Source: a virus. From it: DNA of 40,282 nucleotides. The stretch is taken from the IMG/VR virus record IMGVR_UViG_3300044986_000412, positions 1 through 40,282 of that record. One strand, written 5' to 3'. The number at the start of each line of letters is the position of its first letter. Position 1 is the stretch's first letter. Under the pieces are notes generated by a model. It was given only the letters and a program-made list of their open reading frames with translations. It did no database searches and was not told where the DNA came from. Shown here in pieces: positions 6,812 through 14,244 of this stretch. A program made the position numbers and the translations under genes.

Positions 6812-6843
6812 AAATAACAAACCCCGACTTAGACAAGTCAGGG
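6812..6843 (-). terminator. Rho-independent terminator after endolysin
   Basis: On the minus strand CCCTGACTT (6843-6835), a GTCT loop, and AAGTCGGGG (6830-6822) form a 9-bp stem with one G-T wobble, followed by TTTGTTATTT. It would end most late transcripts after the lysis genes. Confidence 0.7.
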
Positions 6844-6885
6844 CGTTCTTTTTAAACCTATACCTCAAAATTTTATGCATTATTT

Positions 6886-7449
6886 TTATTTTAGACCGTT
6901 AAAAAAAGCCTGAGCATATCCCGCAATCAATACATCCTTATCCCGCCCGTTGATGATCTTTCGGGCGTTAATCCAATCGGTTTTTGTTACGCTGAAATAT
7001 TGCGACAATTTCCGGCCTGTAAACCATCCGTGAATCATGCCTTCAAACATGATGTCGGTTGAAATTTGTAAATCACAAGCCAATTCAGGGTTGTTCAGCA
7101 AATCAACTCCCAATTTTTTACCCGCTTTCTGATAATTCTCATACCACGTTAGCTGAACGAATCCACGCCCATAGTATAATTGGTCGGGCGTTGTGTAAGG
7201 CTTTCGGTCCATTCGGATCTTGCTGCCATAAGGACGGCCTTTGCCTTTGCCAAATTCAACAATTGGTTGCATGGTCTTTGCGGTTTCATGAAACACGGTA
7301 GCCAAACAATACGCCAGTCCTTTAATGCCTATTTCTGAATACTTTTGTTCGTATTCATCAATTATAGCATCAATGCCCTGAATCTGCTTTGCGGTATACT
7401 TTACAAACAATGGCCTTACCGTATCGAATAATCTTTTGCGGTCAATCAT
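6886..7449 (-). CDS. Endolysin, GH19 chitinase-like lysozyme
   Basis: A 187-aa single-domain peptidoglycan hydrolase of the GH19 type, used for host lysis. HET at residues 54-56 carries the likely catalytic Glu55; a second acidic residue is Glu65 in VEFGKGKG. GRGFVQLTW (94-102) and NNPELA are family hallmarks. There is no signal peptide or membrane anchor, so export would need a holin; two small membrane genes lie just upstream. Its start overlaps the end of the 69-aa gene by four bases. A strong terminator follows. Confidence 0.88.
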   Translation of the reverse strand: MIDRKRLFDTVRPLFVKYTAKQIQGIDAIIDEYEQKYSEIGIKGLAYCLATVFHETAKTMQPIVEFGKGKGRPYGSKIRMDRKPYTTPDQLYYGRGFVQLTWYENYQKAGKKLGVDLLNNPELACDLQISTDIMFEGMIHGWFTGRKLSQYFSVTKTDWINARKIINGRDKDVLIAGYAQAFFNGLK

Positions 7450-7655
7450 AAATATACTTTTGTTGTTGGCCCGCCTTGTTCAATTCCGATATGTTCAAAA
7501 AAGATACCCGCTATGGTTAATTCATCTTTAAACACAACCGCATCTGTTACTGAGGTCGATACGGTTACTGCTTTCGGATTGTTGCAGTCATAGTGAACAT
7601 GATAGCTGATTCCTAAATTTGATAGGATAGTTGTAATGCGTTGGATGGGTGTCAT
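7446..7655 (-). CDS. Hypothetical lysis-region protein, 69 aa
   Basis: Not recognised. A soluble 69-residue protein, partly beta in pattern (AVTVSTSVTDAVVF), with one cysteine. It overlaps the 55-aa gene upstream by ATGA and the endolysin downstream by four bases, so translation of the three is coupled. Placement in the lysis cassette suggests a role in lysis timing or a virion-linked role, but no motif supports either. Confidence 0.7.
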   Translation of the reverse strand: MTPIQRITTILSNLGISYHVHYDCNNPKAVTVSTSVTDAVVFKDELTIAGIFFEHIGIEQGGPTTKVYL

Positions 7656-7819
7656 CGTGCTTCGTTTTCAGTTGTTTTATCAGGAATCAAACGCCCCAAC
7701 GTCGTAAACAGACTCCAACTTTTCGAGGTTGGAACTAAGCGGATAATGACTTCATAAACCGCTATTGCAGCCGTTGTAATTGGCTCCCAATGCTCCTTAA
7801 TTAATTGAATGATGTGCAT
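7652..7819 (-). CDS. Small holin-like protein, 55 aa
   Basis: ATG at 7819 to TGA at 7652-7654. The sequence begins MHIIQLIKEHWEPITTAAIA, continues with VYEVIIRLVPT, and ends in a charged tail. The middle (about residues 13-29) is hydrophobic and could be one membrane or amphipathic helix. It overlaps the next gene by ATGA and lies two genes before the endolysin, the usual place for a holin. The hydrophobic part is short, so a peripheral membrane protein is possible. Confidence 0.6.
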   Translation of the reverse strand: MHIIQLIKEHWEPITTAAIAVYEVIIRLVPTSKSWSLFTTLGRLIPDKTTENEAR

Positions 7820-7831
7820 GATTTATAGTTT

Positions 7832-8197
7832 TTAAGCGTTATTTAATTTCAATTTCGATACTGCCTTATTCATGGCGTTTTTTAGTTCGGTGTTATCAGT
7901 TACGGCTTTCTCAAGAAACGGCATCAATACATCAAAGGCTGAACGTATCTCAATCATTTGCGTTTGTATCTCCTCAAGTTGACCCATGACTAACTTAAAC
8001 TCCTTCTGCAGTTCATTGTATTGTGTCATTATTTCATCACGTCCCAATTTAGCCACTTCTTCTTTCTTTAGCTTAATCTTTCCGTCCGTTTCCGTTTTCT
8101 TTTTCGCAAGGTCAATCCATGCCCGAACCGCTGCCCCGATTAGTAAGCATATCGTCGTAATCCAACCCCCGTATTCCTTAATTTCGTCCGCTGCCAT
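7832..8197 (-). CDS. Membrane protein with coiled coil, holin or spanin-like
   Basis: A 121-aa protein with one membrane helix near the N-terminus (about 11-30, GWITTICLLIGAAVRAW), then a long charged helix (about 32-121) rich in Lys, Glu and Leu, as in a coiled coil. This TM-plus-coil layout is common among small phage lysis proteins. It is the first gene of the lysis cassette and is followed 12 bases later by the 55-aa holin-like gene. It could be the holin or part of a spanin-like system. Lack of a lipobox speaks against an outer-membrane spanin. Confidence 0.65.
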   Translation of the reverse strand: MAADEIKEYGGWITTICLLIGAAVRAWIDLAKKKTETDGKIKLKKEEVAKLGRDEIMTQYNELQKEFKLVMGQLEEIQTQMIEIRSAFDVLMPFLEKAVTDNTELKNAMNKAVSKLKLNNA

Positions 8198-8208
8198 GAT
8201 GGTTATTT

Positions 8209-8517
8209 TTATTCTGTAATTAAATCCAAAACCTTATTTGCCAATACTTGCGTAGTTGTTTCTCCGTGAGCTGTTCCGTTTACTTTAATTACGTTATCTT
8301 TTGTAAGGATAGGCGATTTGCGCCCTTCATGCGAAACGATTTGAAAGTAAGGTGCAACTTGTGTATCACCCGCAGCGTAATATATTATCGGGTCATGATA
8401 GTGCGAAAAAGAATAATTTTCAGCGGGTGTGCTTACTCCTGCTGAAGTGCATTCGGTAATGATGATTGATACATCAGTATTGCCGTGCGCGGTCGAGTCG
8501 ATGTTGTAAAATGCCAT
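8209..8517 (-). CDS. Hypothetical virion-region protein, 102 aa
   Basis: Not recognised. A soluble beta-rich protein with His-Tyr-rich stretches (FSHYHDP, about 37-43) and a near-repeat of THG/AHG motifs at both ends (STAHGNT, GTAHGET). It sits between the lysis cassette and the fibre genes, so a tail-tip or fibre accessory role is likely by position only. ATG 8517 follows a T/A-rich leader typical of this genome. Confidence 0.65.
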   Translation of the reverse strand: MAFYNIDSTAHGNTDVSIIITECTSAGVSTPAENYSFSHYHDPIIYYAAGDTQVAPYFQIVSHEGRKSPILTKDNVIKVNGTAHGETTTQVLANKVLDLITE

Positions 8518-8548
8518 GTTTGTTTATTTTTTAGTTTATGATTAATTT

Positions 8549-8740
8549 TTATTTCCAAATTCCTGATACCTTAATTTTCGGAGTTGATTGCTTCCAAGTC
8601 CCTGATACCTTAATCCACGTTATCGCCTGCTTCCATACGCCCGATACCTTAATCCACATTAGATTACCAACGGGCAATGCCACCAATGGCATTTGATTAA
8701 TCTCGATTGTCGCGCCGTCAAATAACCTCCTGCTTGCCAT
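8549..8740 (-). CDS. Repeat protein with IKVSGxWK units, 63 aa
   Basis: The C-terminal half is made of three near-identical 13-residue units, WIKVSGVWKQAIT, WIKVSGTWKQSTP and KIKVSGIWK. The DNA period is 39 bases. The Lys/Trp-Gly-Trp-Lys pattern recurs in Bacteroidota phage structural proteins and looks like a small beta-hairpin repeat. The N-terminal half (SRRLFDGATIEINQMPLVAL) is unlike it. It ends two bases before the next fibre-region gene, so it is probably a virion or fibre accessory protein. The number of units could change easily by slippage or recombination. Confidence 0.7.
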   Translation of the reverse strand: MASRRLFDGATIEINQMPLVALPVGNLMWIKVSGVWKQAITWIKVSGTWKQSTPKIKVSGIWK

Positions 8741-8742
8741 CT

Positions 8743-9549
8743 CTAAACTTCATTTAAGATTATATTGCCTGATAAGGACTGCACCCCGCTTTGAATCAGC
8801 ATCAAAGTTAAGCAAGCGTCGGGATTTATTTCTGCAAACTGCCCGATAACGCCACCCGTTGAAACCATATCTAAATCTGAACGCCCTGTGAATGACTCCA
8901 TTGATAACACGGCTAACGGCTTGAATAGGCATACACCGATTGCAGTACCTCCTATTGATGCTGCAAGGTTAATTGAATCAACTGACTTGACGCCCGTATC
9001 ACCTACGGCCAATGGGATAGGTATTATAGCCCCTGTCTCACGAAAGCCCGTACTTCCTATTGCCGTTGCCGTTGATGTTTGGCCTGATGTGCCTGCCTGA
9101 TTCGTATAACCGACGGTAAATGTAGTAGCAGTTGACCCGACCGTGTTTTGGATGTAAACACCTGCCATAACACCAACCCCGCTTGTATATCTTGTCAATG
9201 CTGCCGTTGGTAGGTTAGTCGTTTGTGAACCTGTTATGGATGAATTAATACCGCCTTGTAAGTTAAGCAAGTCGACCAACACGACACTCAAACCCGATGC
9301 GCCAACTGCTGCTAACCGCGCTCCAAGCAATTGCAAGCTACCTGACCCGATTAATGGCAATGGCCCAATGGCTTCATCACTTGACTTATCCAATGCAACG
9401 GGCGTGGTTCTTGTTGGTGGTGCTATTACAAAACCTCTCCAAGCAGCGGATAACCTTCCTGCACGACCCACGGAAGTATTCATCACGAAGTCTGCGCTTC
9501 TGTTGTCGCTTAACTTATCAATGTATTCGTCAAAATCTGATATTGCCAT
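8743..9549 (-). CDS. Structural protein, paralogue pair member B
   Basis: A 268-aa Gly/Ser/Thr-rich protein homologous to its neighbour at 9549-10397. Both share YTNQAGT, then a Ser/Thr-rich strand, REx(6)IPLAxGDTG, V(K/Q)SV, and a C-terminal DACLxLM segment. A virion surface or fibre-like protein is likely. The start ATG overlaps the stop of the paralogue by one base. The pair suggests tandem duplication followed by divergence, perhaps giving two alternating capsomer or fibre subunits. Confidence 0.7.
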   Translation of the reverse strand: MAISDFDEYIDKLSDNRSADFVMNTSVGRAGRLSAAWRGFVIAPPTRTTPVALDKSSDEAIGPLPLIGSGSLQLLGARLAAVGASGLSVVLVDLLNLQGGINSSITGSQTTNLPTAALTRYTSGVGVMAGVYIQNTVGSTATTFTVGYTNQAGTSGQTSTATAIGSTGFRETGAIIPIPLAVGDTGVKSVDSINLAASIGGTAIGVCLFKPLAVLSMESFTGRSDLDMVSTGGVIGQFAEINPDACLTLMLIQSGVQSLSGNIILNEV

Positions 9550-10397
9550 TATTTTTCTATTGTTCCAAGTGATCCAAATAATTCAACGGCAGTTCCGACG
9601 TTAGGGATGTACATCAATGCCAAGCAAGCGTTATCATCAATTACAGGTATGCCGGGCAGTCCTGTTGTGTAATCTCTCCATCCCATCAATCCGCTACCGG
9701 CAACTGGAATCCAGGCTAACGGTTGGGCAATTGTTATGCCGAAATTCCCTGCCGTTCCCGTTGTCGCACTTAACTGAACGCTCTGTACAGATTGAATGCC
9801 CGTGTCACCTGCTGCAAGTGGTATTCGTTGCATCCTCGTTGCCTCTCGGGAGTTAGTACCTCCGATGTTTATAGTTGATGTCCTTGAGCCTGTGCCTGCC
9901 TGATTAGTGTAAGTCATTGTCAGGGTTGTGCTTGTTGTTCCGATAATTGTATATATCTCATAAAAAGCTATATTACCCGCTCCGCCTGTATTTCGTGTTA
10001 ATGCAGGACTGGCTGGTGAACCTTGAACGGTTTGGGATGTAGTTAGCGTTGCATTTAACCCGCCAATGTGTAGCAGCCTATCATACAGAAGATAAACACC
10101 TGATACGGTTGGTGCAATGCTTGCGCCAATTAGGTGTTTATCCCGCCCTCCTGTTGGTGCTGTAAATGGTATTGCACCATTCGTTGCAAGCGTTGGAATC
10201 GCAGCCGTTGTAGGCACTGCTCCTGCTGCGGGCATACCATCATAAATCCACATTGAAGTCCCACGCCCTGCTATGGGTGCTGTTACTGCTGCTCCTGCAG
10301 TTCGGGGCACTTTATGGAAAAATAAATTTTCGGGCGTTCCTGAATTGCCCCCCGATTGTCGGTTTATTAAATCTGATAAATCTGTTATTGCTGCCAT
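9549..10397 (-). CDS. Structural protein, paralogue pair member A
   Basis: A 282-aa Thr/Ala/Gly-rich protein, paralogue of the next gene. Conserved blocks are YTNQAGTGSRTSTINIGG (about 162-179), RIPLAAGDTG (about 191-200) and a C-terminal DNACLALM. A lead segment with FFHKVPRTA at about 26-34 differs from member B. The fold is probably beta-rich. Position between the fibre gene (10595-11617) and lysis genes points to the virion exterior. It overlaps the 68-aa gene upstream by 13 bases. Confidence 0.7.
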   Translation of the reverse strand: MAAITDLSDLINRQSGGNSGTPENLFFHKVPRTAGAAVTAPIAGRGTSMWIYDGMPAAGAVPTTAAIPTLATNGAIPFTAPTGGRDKHLIGASIAPTVSGVYLLYDRLLHIGGLNATLTTSQTVQGSPASPALTRNTGGAGNIAFYEIYTIIGTTSTTLTMTYTNQAGTGSRTSTINIGGTNSREATRMQRIPLAAGDTGIQSVQSVQLSATTGTAGNFGITIAQPLAWIPVAGSGLMGWRDYTTGLPGIPVIDDNACLALMYIPNVGTAVELFGSLGTIEK

Positions 10398-10591
10398 ATA
10401 ATTCCGTTTTCAATCGCATGGGCTTTTGCCTCTACGATTAGTTTTGCTAAATTGTCCAAGTTAACGCCTGATTGATAAATCAATCCGCCTACCTGCGGGA
10501 GTATCTCATAGTTATTGTTTGAAACCATCAAGGCCCAATCACCTGTATCTGATAGGTAAGTTATGGATTCTGTTTGTTTAGTTATTATCAT
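10385..10591 (-). CDS. Hypothetical protein, 68 aa
   Basis: Not recognised. A soluble protein that starts with a beta-like half and ends in a helix (LDNLAKLIVEAKAHAIENG). It lies between the fibre gene and the paralogue pair, four bases after the fibre stop, and overlaps the downstream gene by 13 bases. Perhaps a fibre assembly or chaperone protein, by position only. Confidence 0.65.
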   Translation of the reverse strand: MIITKQTESITYLSDTGDWALMVSNNNYEILPQVGGLIYQSGVNLDNLAKLIVEAKAHAIENGIIWQQ

Positions 10592-10594
10592 TGA

Positions 10595-11617
10595 TTATGT
10601 GTATTGAAGGTAAATATCACCATCTGAACCGCCCGTTGGTGCTGCCGTTCCTGATGTTATTGATTTCTGTTTGCCGTTAAACGTATTCCAATCTGTTGAA
10701 GTTAAGTATCCACTATTAGCCGTTGCAGCAGCGCCCAATTTCGTTTCAATGGATGTTTTAGTTTCATCACCGGTATTAGTTCCTGATGTGTTATTTAAGA
10801 CCGTTTGTTGAGCGTCAGTGATGTATCTCTTATCTGTCGAATCTGCTATATCTGCTGTCGTAGCGTCTGCACCCGCAGTAACTAACCCCTTTGAATCATA
10901 AGTGATTTTAGTTTTAGTAGCCCCTGTTATCGCAGCGTTTGAAGTAACCTTTCCATCAAGGCCTGTTTTAAGTAGATTGACGGTTGGATATTTGCTTGTG
11001 GAATTATTAATCGTCGTATCTTCTTTATTGGCTACATCTTCAGGAGTGTAAGCTATGGCATTCTGCTTTGAATTAAACGTACTCCAATCGGTACTGCTTA
11101 ACTTCCCTGTATTAGCTGCTGATGCAACGGGTAAGTTAAATTGATGCGTAGAACCTGAACTGTTTACATTGAAGTCAGTCCCCGTTGTGCCTGTGTTAAT
11201 GCTTTGACTTGCACCTGTTAACCCATTCATTGAGGCTATACCTGTGATGCTTCCGCCAAACTGATTAGCTAACCCCCAACCCGTTTCTTTGCTATATTCC
11301 AGCGTTTCATCAGGAGCAATGGTCACCTTCACAATTACATAGTTATTTGCACTTACGTTTTTGCGTATGATTACCGTCTTAGATGTTGTGTCTGAATTAT
11401 AAATTGTGAGGTTAGTTACCTGAATTGTCTTTGACGACCCCGCTGCGGGCGTTATATCTACTGCGGTTGCGTTATTAGTAGAACCGTTAATTGATACCTG
11501 CGGGAGTTCCATTCCGTTTTCCGAGACAACATGATAAGAGCAAACGAATGTCAGCTGCGATGTTGTGACCGAAGCGGTTAAAAGTATCTGTAGTTTTTCA
11601 GGATTTTGCAAGTACAT
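10595..11617 (-). CDS. Tail fibre-like protein, 340 aa
   Basis: A Ser/Thr/Asn-rich protein with repeats seen in Bacteroidota phage fibres: GKLSSTDWSTFNSKQ (about 171-185) and GYLTSTDWNTFNGKQ (near 299-313), each a short helix followed by Lys-Gln. The N-terminal 110 residues look like a beta-rich attachment domain; the middle SGSTHQFNLP stretch is typical of fibre shafts. It ends SDGDIYLQYT, so a separate C-terminal receptor-binding domain seems absent. It probably works with the adjacent small genes in host recognition. Confidence 0.75.
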   Translation of the reverse strand: MYLQNPEKLQILLTASVTTSQLTFVCSYHVVSENGMELPQVSINGSTNNATAVDITPAAGSSKTIQVTNLTIYNSDTTSKTVIIRKNVSANNYVIVKVTIAPDETLEYSKETGWGLANQFGGSITGIASMNGLTGASQSINTGTTGTDFNVNSSGSTHQFNLPVASAANTGKLSSTDWSTFNSKQNAIAYTPEDVANKEDTTINNSTSKYPTVNLLKTGLDGKVTSNAAITGATKTKITYDSKGLVTAGADATTADIADSTDKRYITDAQQTVLNNTSGTNTGDETKTSIETKLGAAATANSGYLTSTDWNTFNGKQKSITSGTAAPTGGSDGDIYLQYT

Positions 11618-11618
11618 A

Positions 11619-11861
11619 TTATGATGCGTTTATAGCCATTATTTTACGCATAGCCGATGCGTTTAACTTCCAAACCGAACCGCTGCCTGATACGGTTATA
11701 TCACCCTTGTTGCCGTCGGAAACACCGCCACCGCCGCCTGAATTGGCATCAACATAAGCCTTAGATGCCGGGCCGTCTGAGGTTTGGTCAAGGTCGGAGT
11801 ATAACAATACCTCACGGGTTTTGTTCTCAATTAGGCTATTATCATCAATATATAATGGCAT
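11619..11861 (-). CDS. Short fibre-related protein, 80 aa
   Basis: An 80-aa protein with a pentaglycine stretch and the segment GDITVSGSGSVWKLN (about 53-67). That pattern is common in phage tail-fibre repeats. ASKAYVDAN (32-40) also matches fibre-type linkers. It ends one base before the start of the 340-aa fibre gene. It may be an N-terminal fibre segment encoded separately, or a remnant of fibre gene splitting. Confidence 0.7.
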   Translation of the reverse strand: MPLYIDDNSLIENKTREVLLYSDLDQTSDGPASKAYVDANSGGGGGVSDGNKGDITVSGSGSVWKLNASAMRKIMAINAS

Positions 11862-11864
11862 GGC

Positions 11865-12149
11865 TTACGCTGTTGGTGGTCTTGTAATTCCGTTGTTTAC
11901 CTGATAGTTTACGACCTGATAAAAGGCGTTCCCGTTATCATCTGTGATGTAATCGACCTCATTTAGTTGTGCAATTACGTCATCATCAAACGACCCGGAA
12001 TAGGTCGCAGATACGCTACCCGTTACGGTCGTTCCTTGACGTTTGAAAACCGTACCCATTACAGGACTTCGACTATATGCTAAGTAATCAAACCCGCTGT
12101 ACGTTAAGAGATAAACGGAATCACCCGCCCTGAATTGTTTTGTGGTCAT
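11865..12149 (-). CDS. Hypothetical virion-region protein, 94 aa
   Basis: Not recognised. A beta-rich protein with many aromatic and small residues; the start FRAGDSVYLLTYSG resembles a small SH3-like barrel, but that is only a visual impression. It lies three bases before the short fibre-related gene and overlaps the membrane protein gene upstream by four bases. Likely a tail or fibre accessory. Confidence 0.65.
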   Translation of the reverse strand: MTTKQFRAGDSVYLLTYSGFDYLAYSRSPVMGTVFKRQGTTVTGSVSATYSGSFDDDVIAQLNEVDYITDDNGNAFYQVVNYQVNNGITRPPTA

Positions 12150-12523
12150 AAATCAATGTTTTTTATGGTTTCATTAGGTTGCTTCTGCGCAAGTGCCTGA
12201 GCATAGAAGGATAGGCCGCCGAATAAGATATAGAAGCCGAACCATTCAAGGCATACCGCCCATGTTTGGCCCGGAAGTTCGAAGTGATAAATCAGGAACG
12301 CAAACGTGAGGTCTGTAAATCTTTGAACGGTGCAAACACCACAGCCCCCGATTGACTTGTAAATGAACTTCGAAAGTATGCCGGTTTTGTCGCTGAAATA
12401 TGCAAGTGGTTTCTGCATGAACGAAAATAACTGCGCAGGACGAATGAGATACAAATAAAGATTCCCGACCCCGACGGAGGCGAAGGCAAATATCAAATAA
12501 GTTAGTATAAATTCAGTTGTCAT
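12146..12523 (-). CDS. Membrane protein with Cys motif, 125 aa
   Basis: At least two, probably three, membrane segments: about 5-27, 68-82 and 86-105. Between the first two lies GGCGVCTVQRF (about 59-69), a CxxC pair. The gene sits inside the structural cluster, overlapping its neighbours by four bases on each side. It may be a holin, a superinfection-exclusion protein or an ejection-related factor. Similar small membrane proteins occur in Bacteroidota phage tail clusters, but I cannot name a family. Confidence 0.65.
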   Translation of the reverse strand: MTTEFILTYLIFAFASVGVGNLYLYLIRPAQLFSFMQKPLAYFSDKTGILSKFIYKSIGGCGVCTVQRFTDLTFAFLIYHFELPGQTWAVCLEWFGFYILFGGLSFYAQALAQKQPNETIKNIDL

Positions 12524-13206
12524 GGTGTATAAATGTATATTGGTGAATAAGGATTATTGCCTACGTTATAGCCCGCTGCAAGGCCGTCATAACTTTCTAC
12601 TTGTGTTTTGATGTCAATGGTATTAGTACATCCTGAGTTGTTGGTTTTAACCCTTACAACGCAGCCAGCGCCGGCAAACATAGCGGCGGCATCGAGAATG
12701 ATAATTTCGTTATCATTGTTTACATCAAGGTATGTAACGCCCGGCGGTACTTCAATATCGGGCGTAAATGAATCAATACTACTCACAAATCCCAACCGAA
12801 TAACCGTTCCGTCCTCAATGGCAGCGTTATCGCTGAATTGGATTGCAACTTGAAATGTAAGCGTATTAGTTGTGCATGAGATGAAGCCTATCAAACAACT
12901 TGTATCAACGGTGTTTTCTTCGGCATCGCCTGATTTCGCACATGGCATTATCTTGACCTTTGCACAGGCCAATTGAGTGCCGTTTTGGTCGAATACGCCA
13001 AAGGTTGTGTCTAAATCTTCGTTGAAGAAATCAGCGGGCAATGTAAGCACTTCGCTATCCATGTCAACTGTATAGGCTCGTTCAACTTCGGCCCCGTTTA
13101 GGTCGTAGCGGATAAATATCTTACGTTGCCCCGTTACGCCAATGTCAATCGAAATGGCTTCACAGCTATTTTTACAGCCTAAATCTGTTGGGTTATTGCA
13201 GCACAT
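12520..13206 (-). CDS. Cys-rich structural protein, tail tube candidate
   Basis: A 228-aa beta-rich protein beginning MCCNNPTDLGCKNSC and carrying several more cysteines. Cysteine-rich starts recur in this virion (compare 14244-15230, 15284-16357, 21041-21703). Position directly after the tail-terminator-like gene is where a tube or neck protein is often encoded. No decisive motif is visible. It shares one base with the gene upstream (stop/start TAATG type) and four with the gene downstream. Confidence 0.55.
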   Translation of the reverse strand: MCCNNPTDLGCKNSCEAISIDIGVTGQRKIFIRYDLNGAEVERAYTVDMDSEVLTLPADFFNEDLDTTFGVFDQNGTQLACAKVKIMPCAKSGDAEENTVDTSCLIGFISCTTNTLTFQVAIQFSDNAAIEDGTVIRLGFVSSIDSFTPDIEVPPGVTYLDVNNDNEIIILDAAAMFAGAGCVVRVKTNNSGCTNTIDIKTQVESYDGLAAGYNVGNNPYSPIYIYTP

Positions 13207-13688
13207 TAGCAGTCACATGGGTTTAGTGAACAATTACGACCTGATATGAGCTGAGTTATATTGAAGTCAACTGATACCAATGTCAAGTTTTTATTGGTCA
13301 AATCTTTGCCGGTTTCTTCTCTGAACACCGTTGTAGATTCTGTATTTGAACGCAAAACGGTATGGCCTTTAGCCGTTACCGAATTGATTAATGTAGTTAG
13401 TATTTCTTCGGCATCACCATTGGCATACACCCCAACTATCCGGCATTCACTTACTGCAGAATAGAACTGAACATTTGCGCCCCGTCGTTGTGCATCGTAG
13501 TTAGTTCGGCCCGTGAAACGGATGTAGAAATGTTTTGTTTTGGTATCGGTTATGCCTTCGAAGTTTTGCCCGTCGTAATCCGTGAGAATATCCTTGCCTT
13601 CTATTTTGCGCACAGGAGCCGACCCCGTTATAAACGTGGTGTACTTCGTGAGCGCAAAATCTCGTATGGCTTCTAATATCTCTTTCAT
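13206..13688 (-). CDS. Probable tail terminator / completion protein
   Basis: A 160-aa protein in the head-tail junction block. It has an alpha/beta pattern and length fitting tail terminator or minor tail proteins (gpU/gp17-like): a starting helix (KEILEAIRDFALTKYT), then alternating strands, a central helix (DAEEILTTLINSVTAKG, about 104-120) and a C-terminal strand set. The end is Cys-rich (RNCSLNPCDC). Assignment rests on position after the gp10-like gene and on shape, not on a signature motif. Confidence 0.5.
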   Translation of the reverse strand: MKEILEAIRDFALTKYTTFITGSAPVRKIEGKDILTDYDGQNFEGITDTKTKHFYIRFTGRTNYDAQRRGANVQFYSAVSECRIVGVYANGDAEEILTTLINSVTAKGHTVLRSNTESTTVFREETGKDLTNKNLTLVSVDFNITQLISGRNCSLNPCDC

Positions 13689-13689
13689 T

Positions 13690-14244
13690 TTAGTTCGTGC
13701 GTTTATCTATGATGATTGCTTGTTTTATTACGTCCTCACGCATGAATTGTTTTTCTTCGGTTGTGAGTGGGTAGATTTCGCCGTACTGATTAGTGAGTGC
13801 TTCGAACTTATCCGAAGCGCCCTGATTTGTTGTGCCGTAATAAACGGCTTCGCCTACTTTTACGACCTGAAAGCTGCGTTCTAAATCACCGCTATATTTT
13901 GTTTTCACATTGTCAATTTCACGCCCTTGTATTTGCCTGAATCCTGAATAACCCGTAGTTATAAACATGGATTTGCGCTCGTTTCCGTTCTTGAACTTAC
14001 CCTTCTTTTCTTTGCCTTGTTGCTTAAACGCGGCCTTTCTAATAAAAGCCGACTTTGAAAAATACGCAGGATCCGTTGAATATTCCCCAATCTGCACCCC
14101 GTCTGAATTCAATCCTAAATCAAATACCCTTTCTTTATGCATAGCCATAACTTCGGCCATTGTAGCTATTGCCAATACATCAGGCATTTGTCTGTCAAGA
14201 TTTTCGGCCATGCCTTCGATTCTATTGATGAACTCCTCCCACAT
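13690..14244 (-). CDS. Head-tail joining protein, virion morphogenesis-like
   Basis: The frame is open further up, but the ATG at 14244 is preferred. It overlaps the upstream stop as TAATG and gives a 184-aa protein starting MWEEFINRIEGM. The N-terminal helix, the KSAFIRKAAFKQQG basic stretch and the segment GDLERSFQV (about 118-126) fit the HK97 gp10/phage virion morphogenesis type, which joins head and tail. The neighbours (connector upstream, terminator-like downstream) agree. Confidence 0.6.
   Translation of the reverse strand: MWEEFINRIEGMAENLDRQMPDVLAIATMAEVMAMHKERVFDLGLNSDGVQIGEYSTDPAYFSKSAFIRKAAFKQQGKEKKGKFKNGNERKSMFITTGYSGFRQIQGREIDNVKTKYSGDLERSFQVVKVGEAVYYGTTNQGASDKFEALTNQYGEIYPLTTEEKQFMREDVIKQAIIIDKRTN

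Noticed and set aside
9236-9604. 122-aa plus-strand ORF opposite the paralogue pair
   Set aside because: Antisense shadow; composition mirrors the Gly/Thr-rich gene on the other strand.
8549-11617. Diversity-generating retroelement acting on fibre genes
   Set aside because: No reverse transcriptase gene and no template repeat pair were found in the window.
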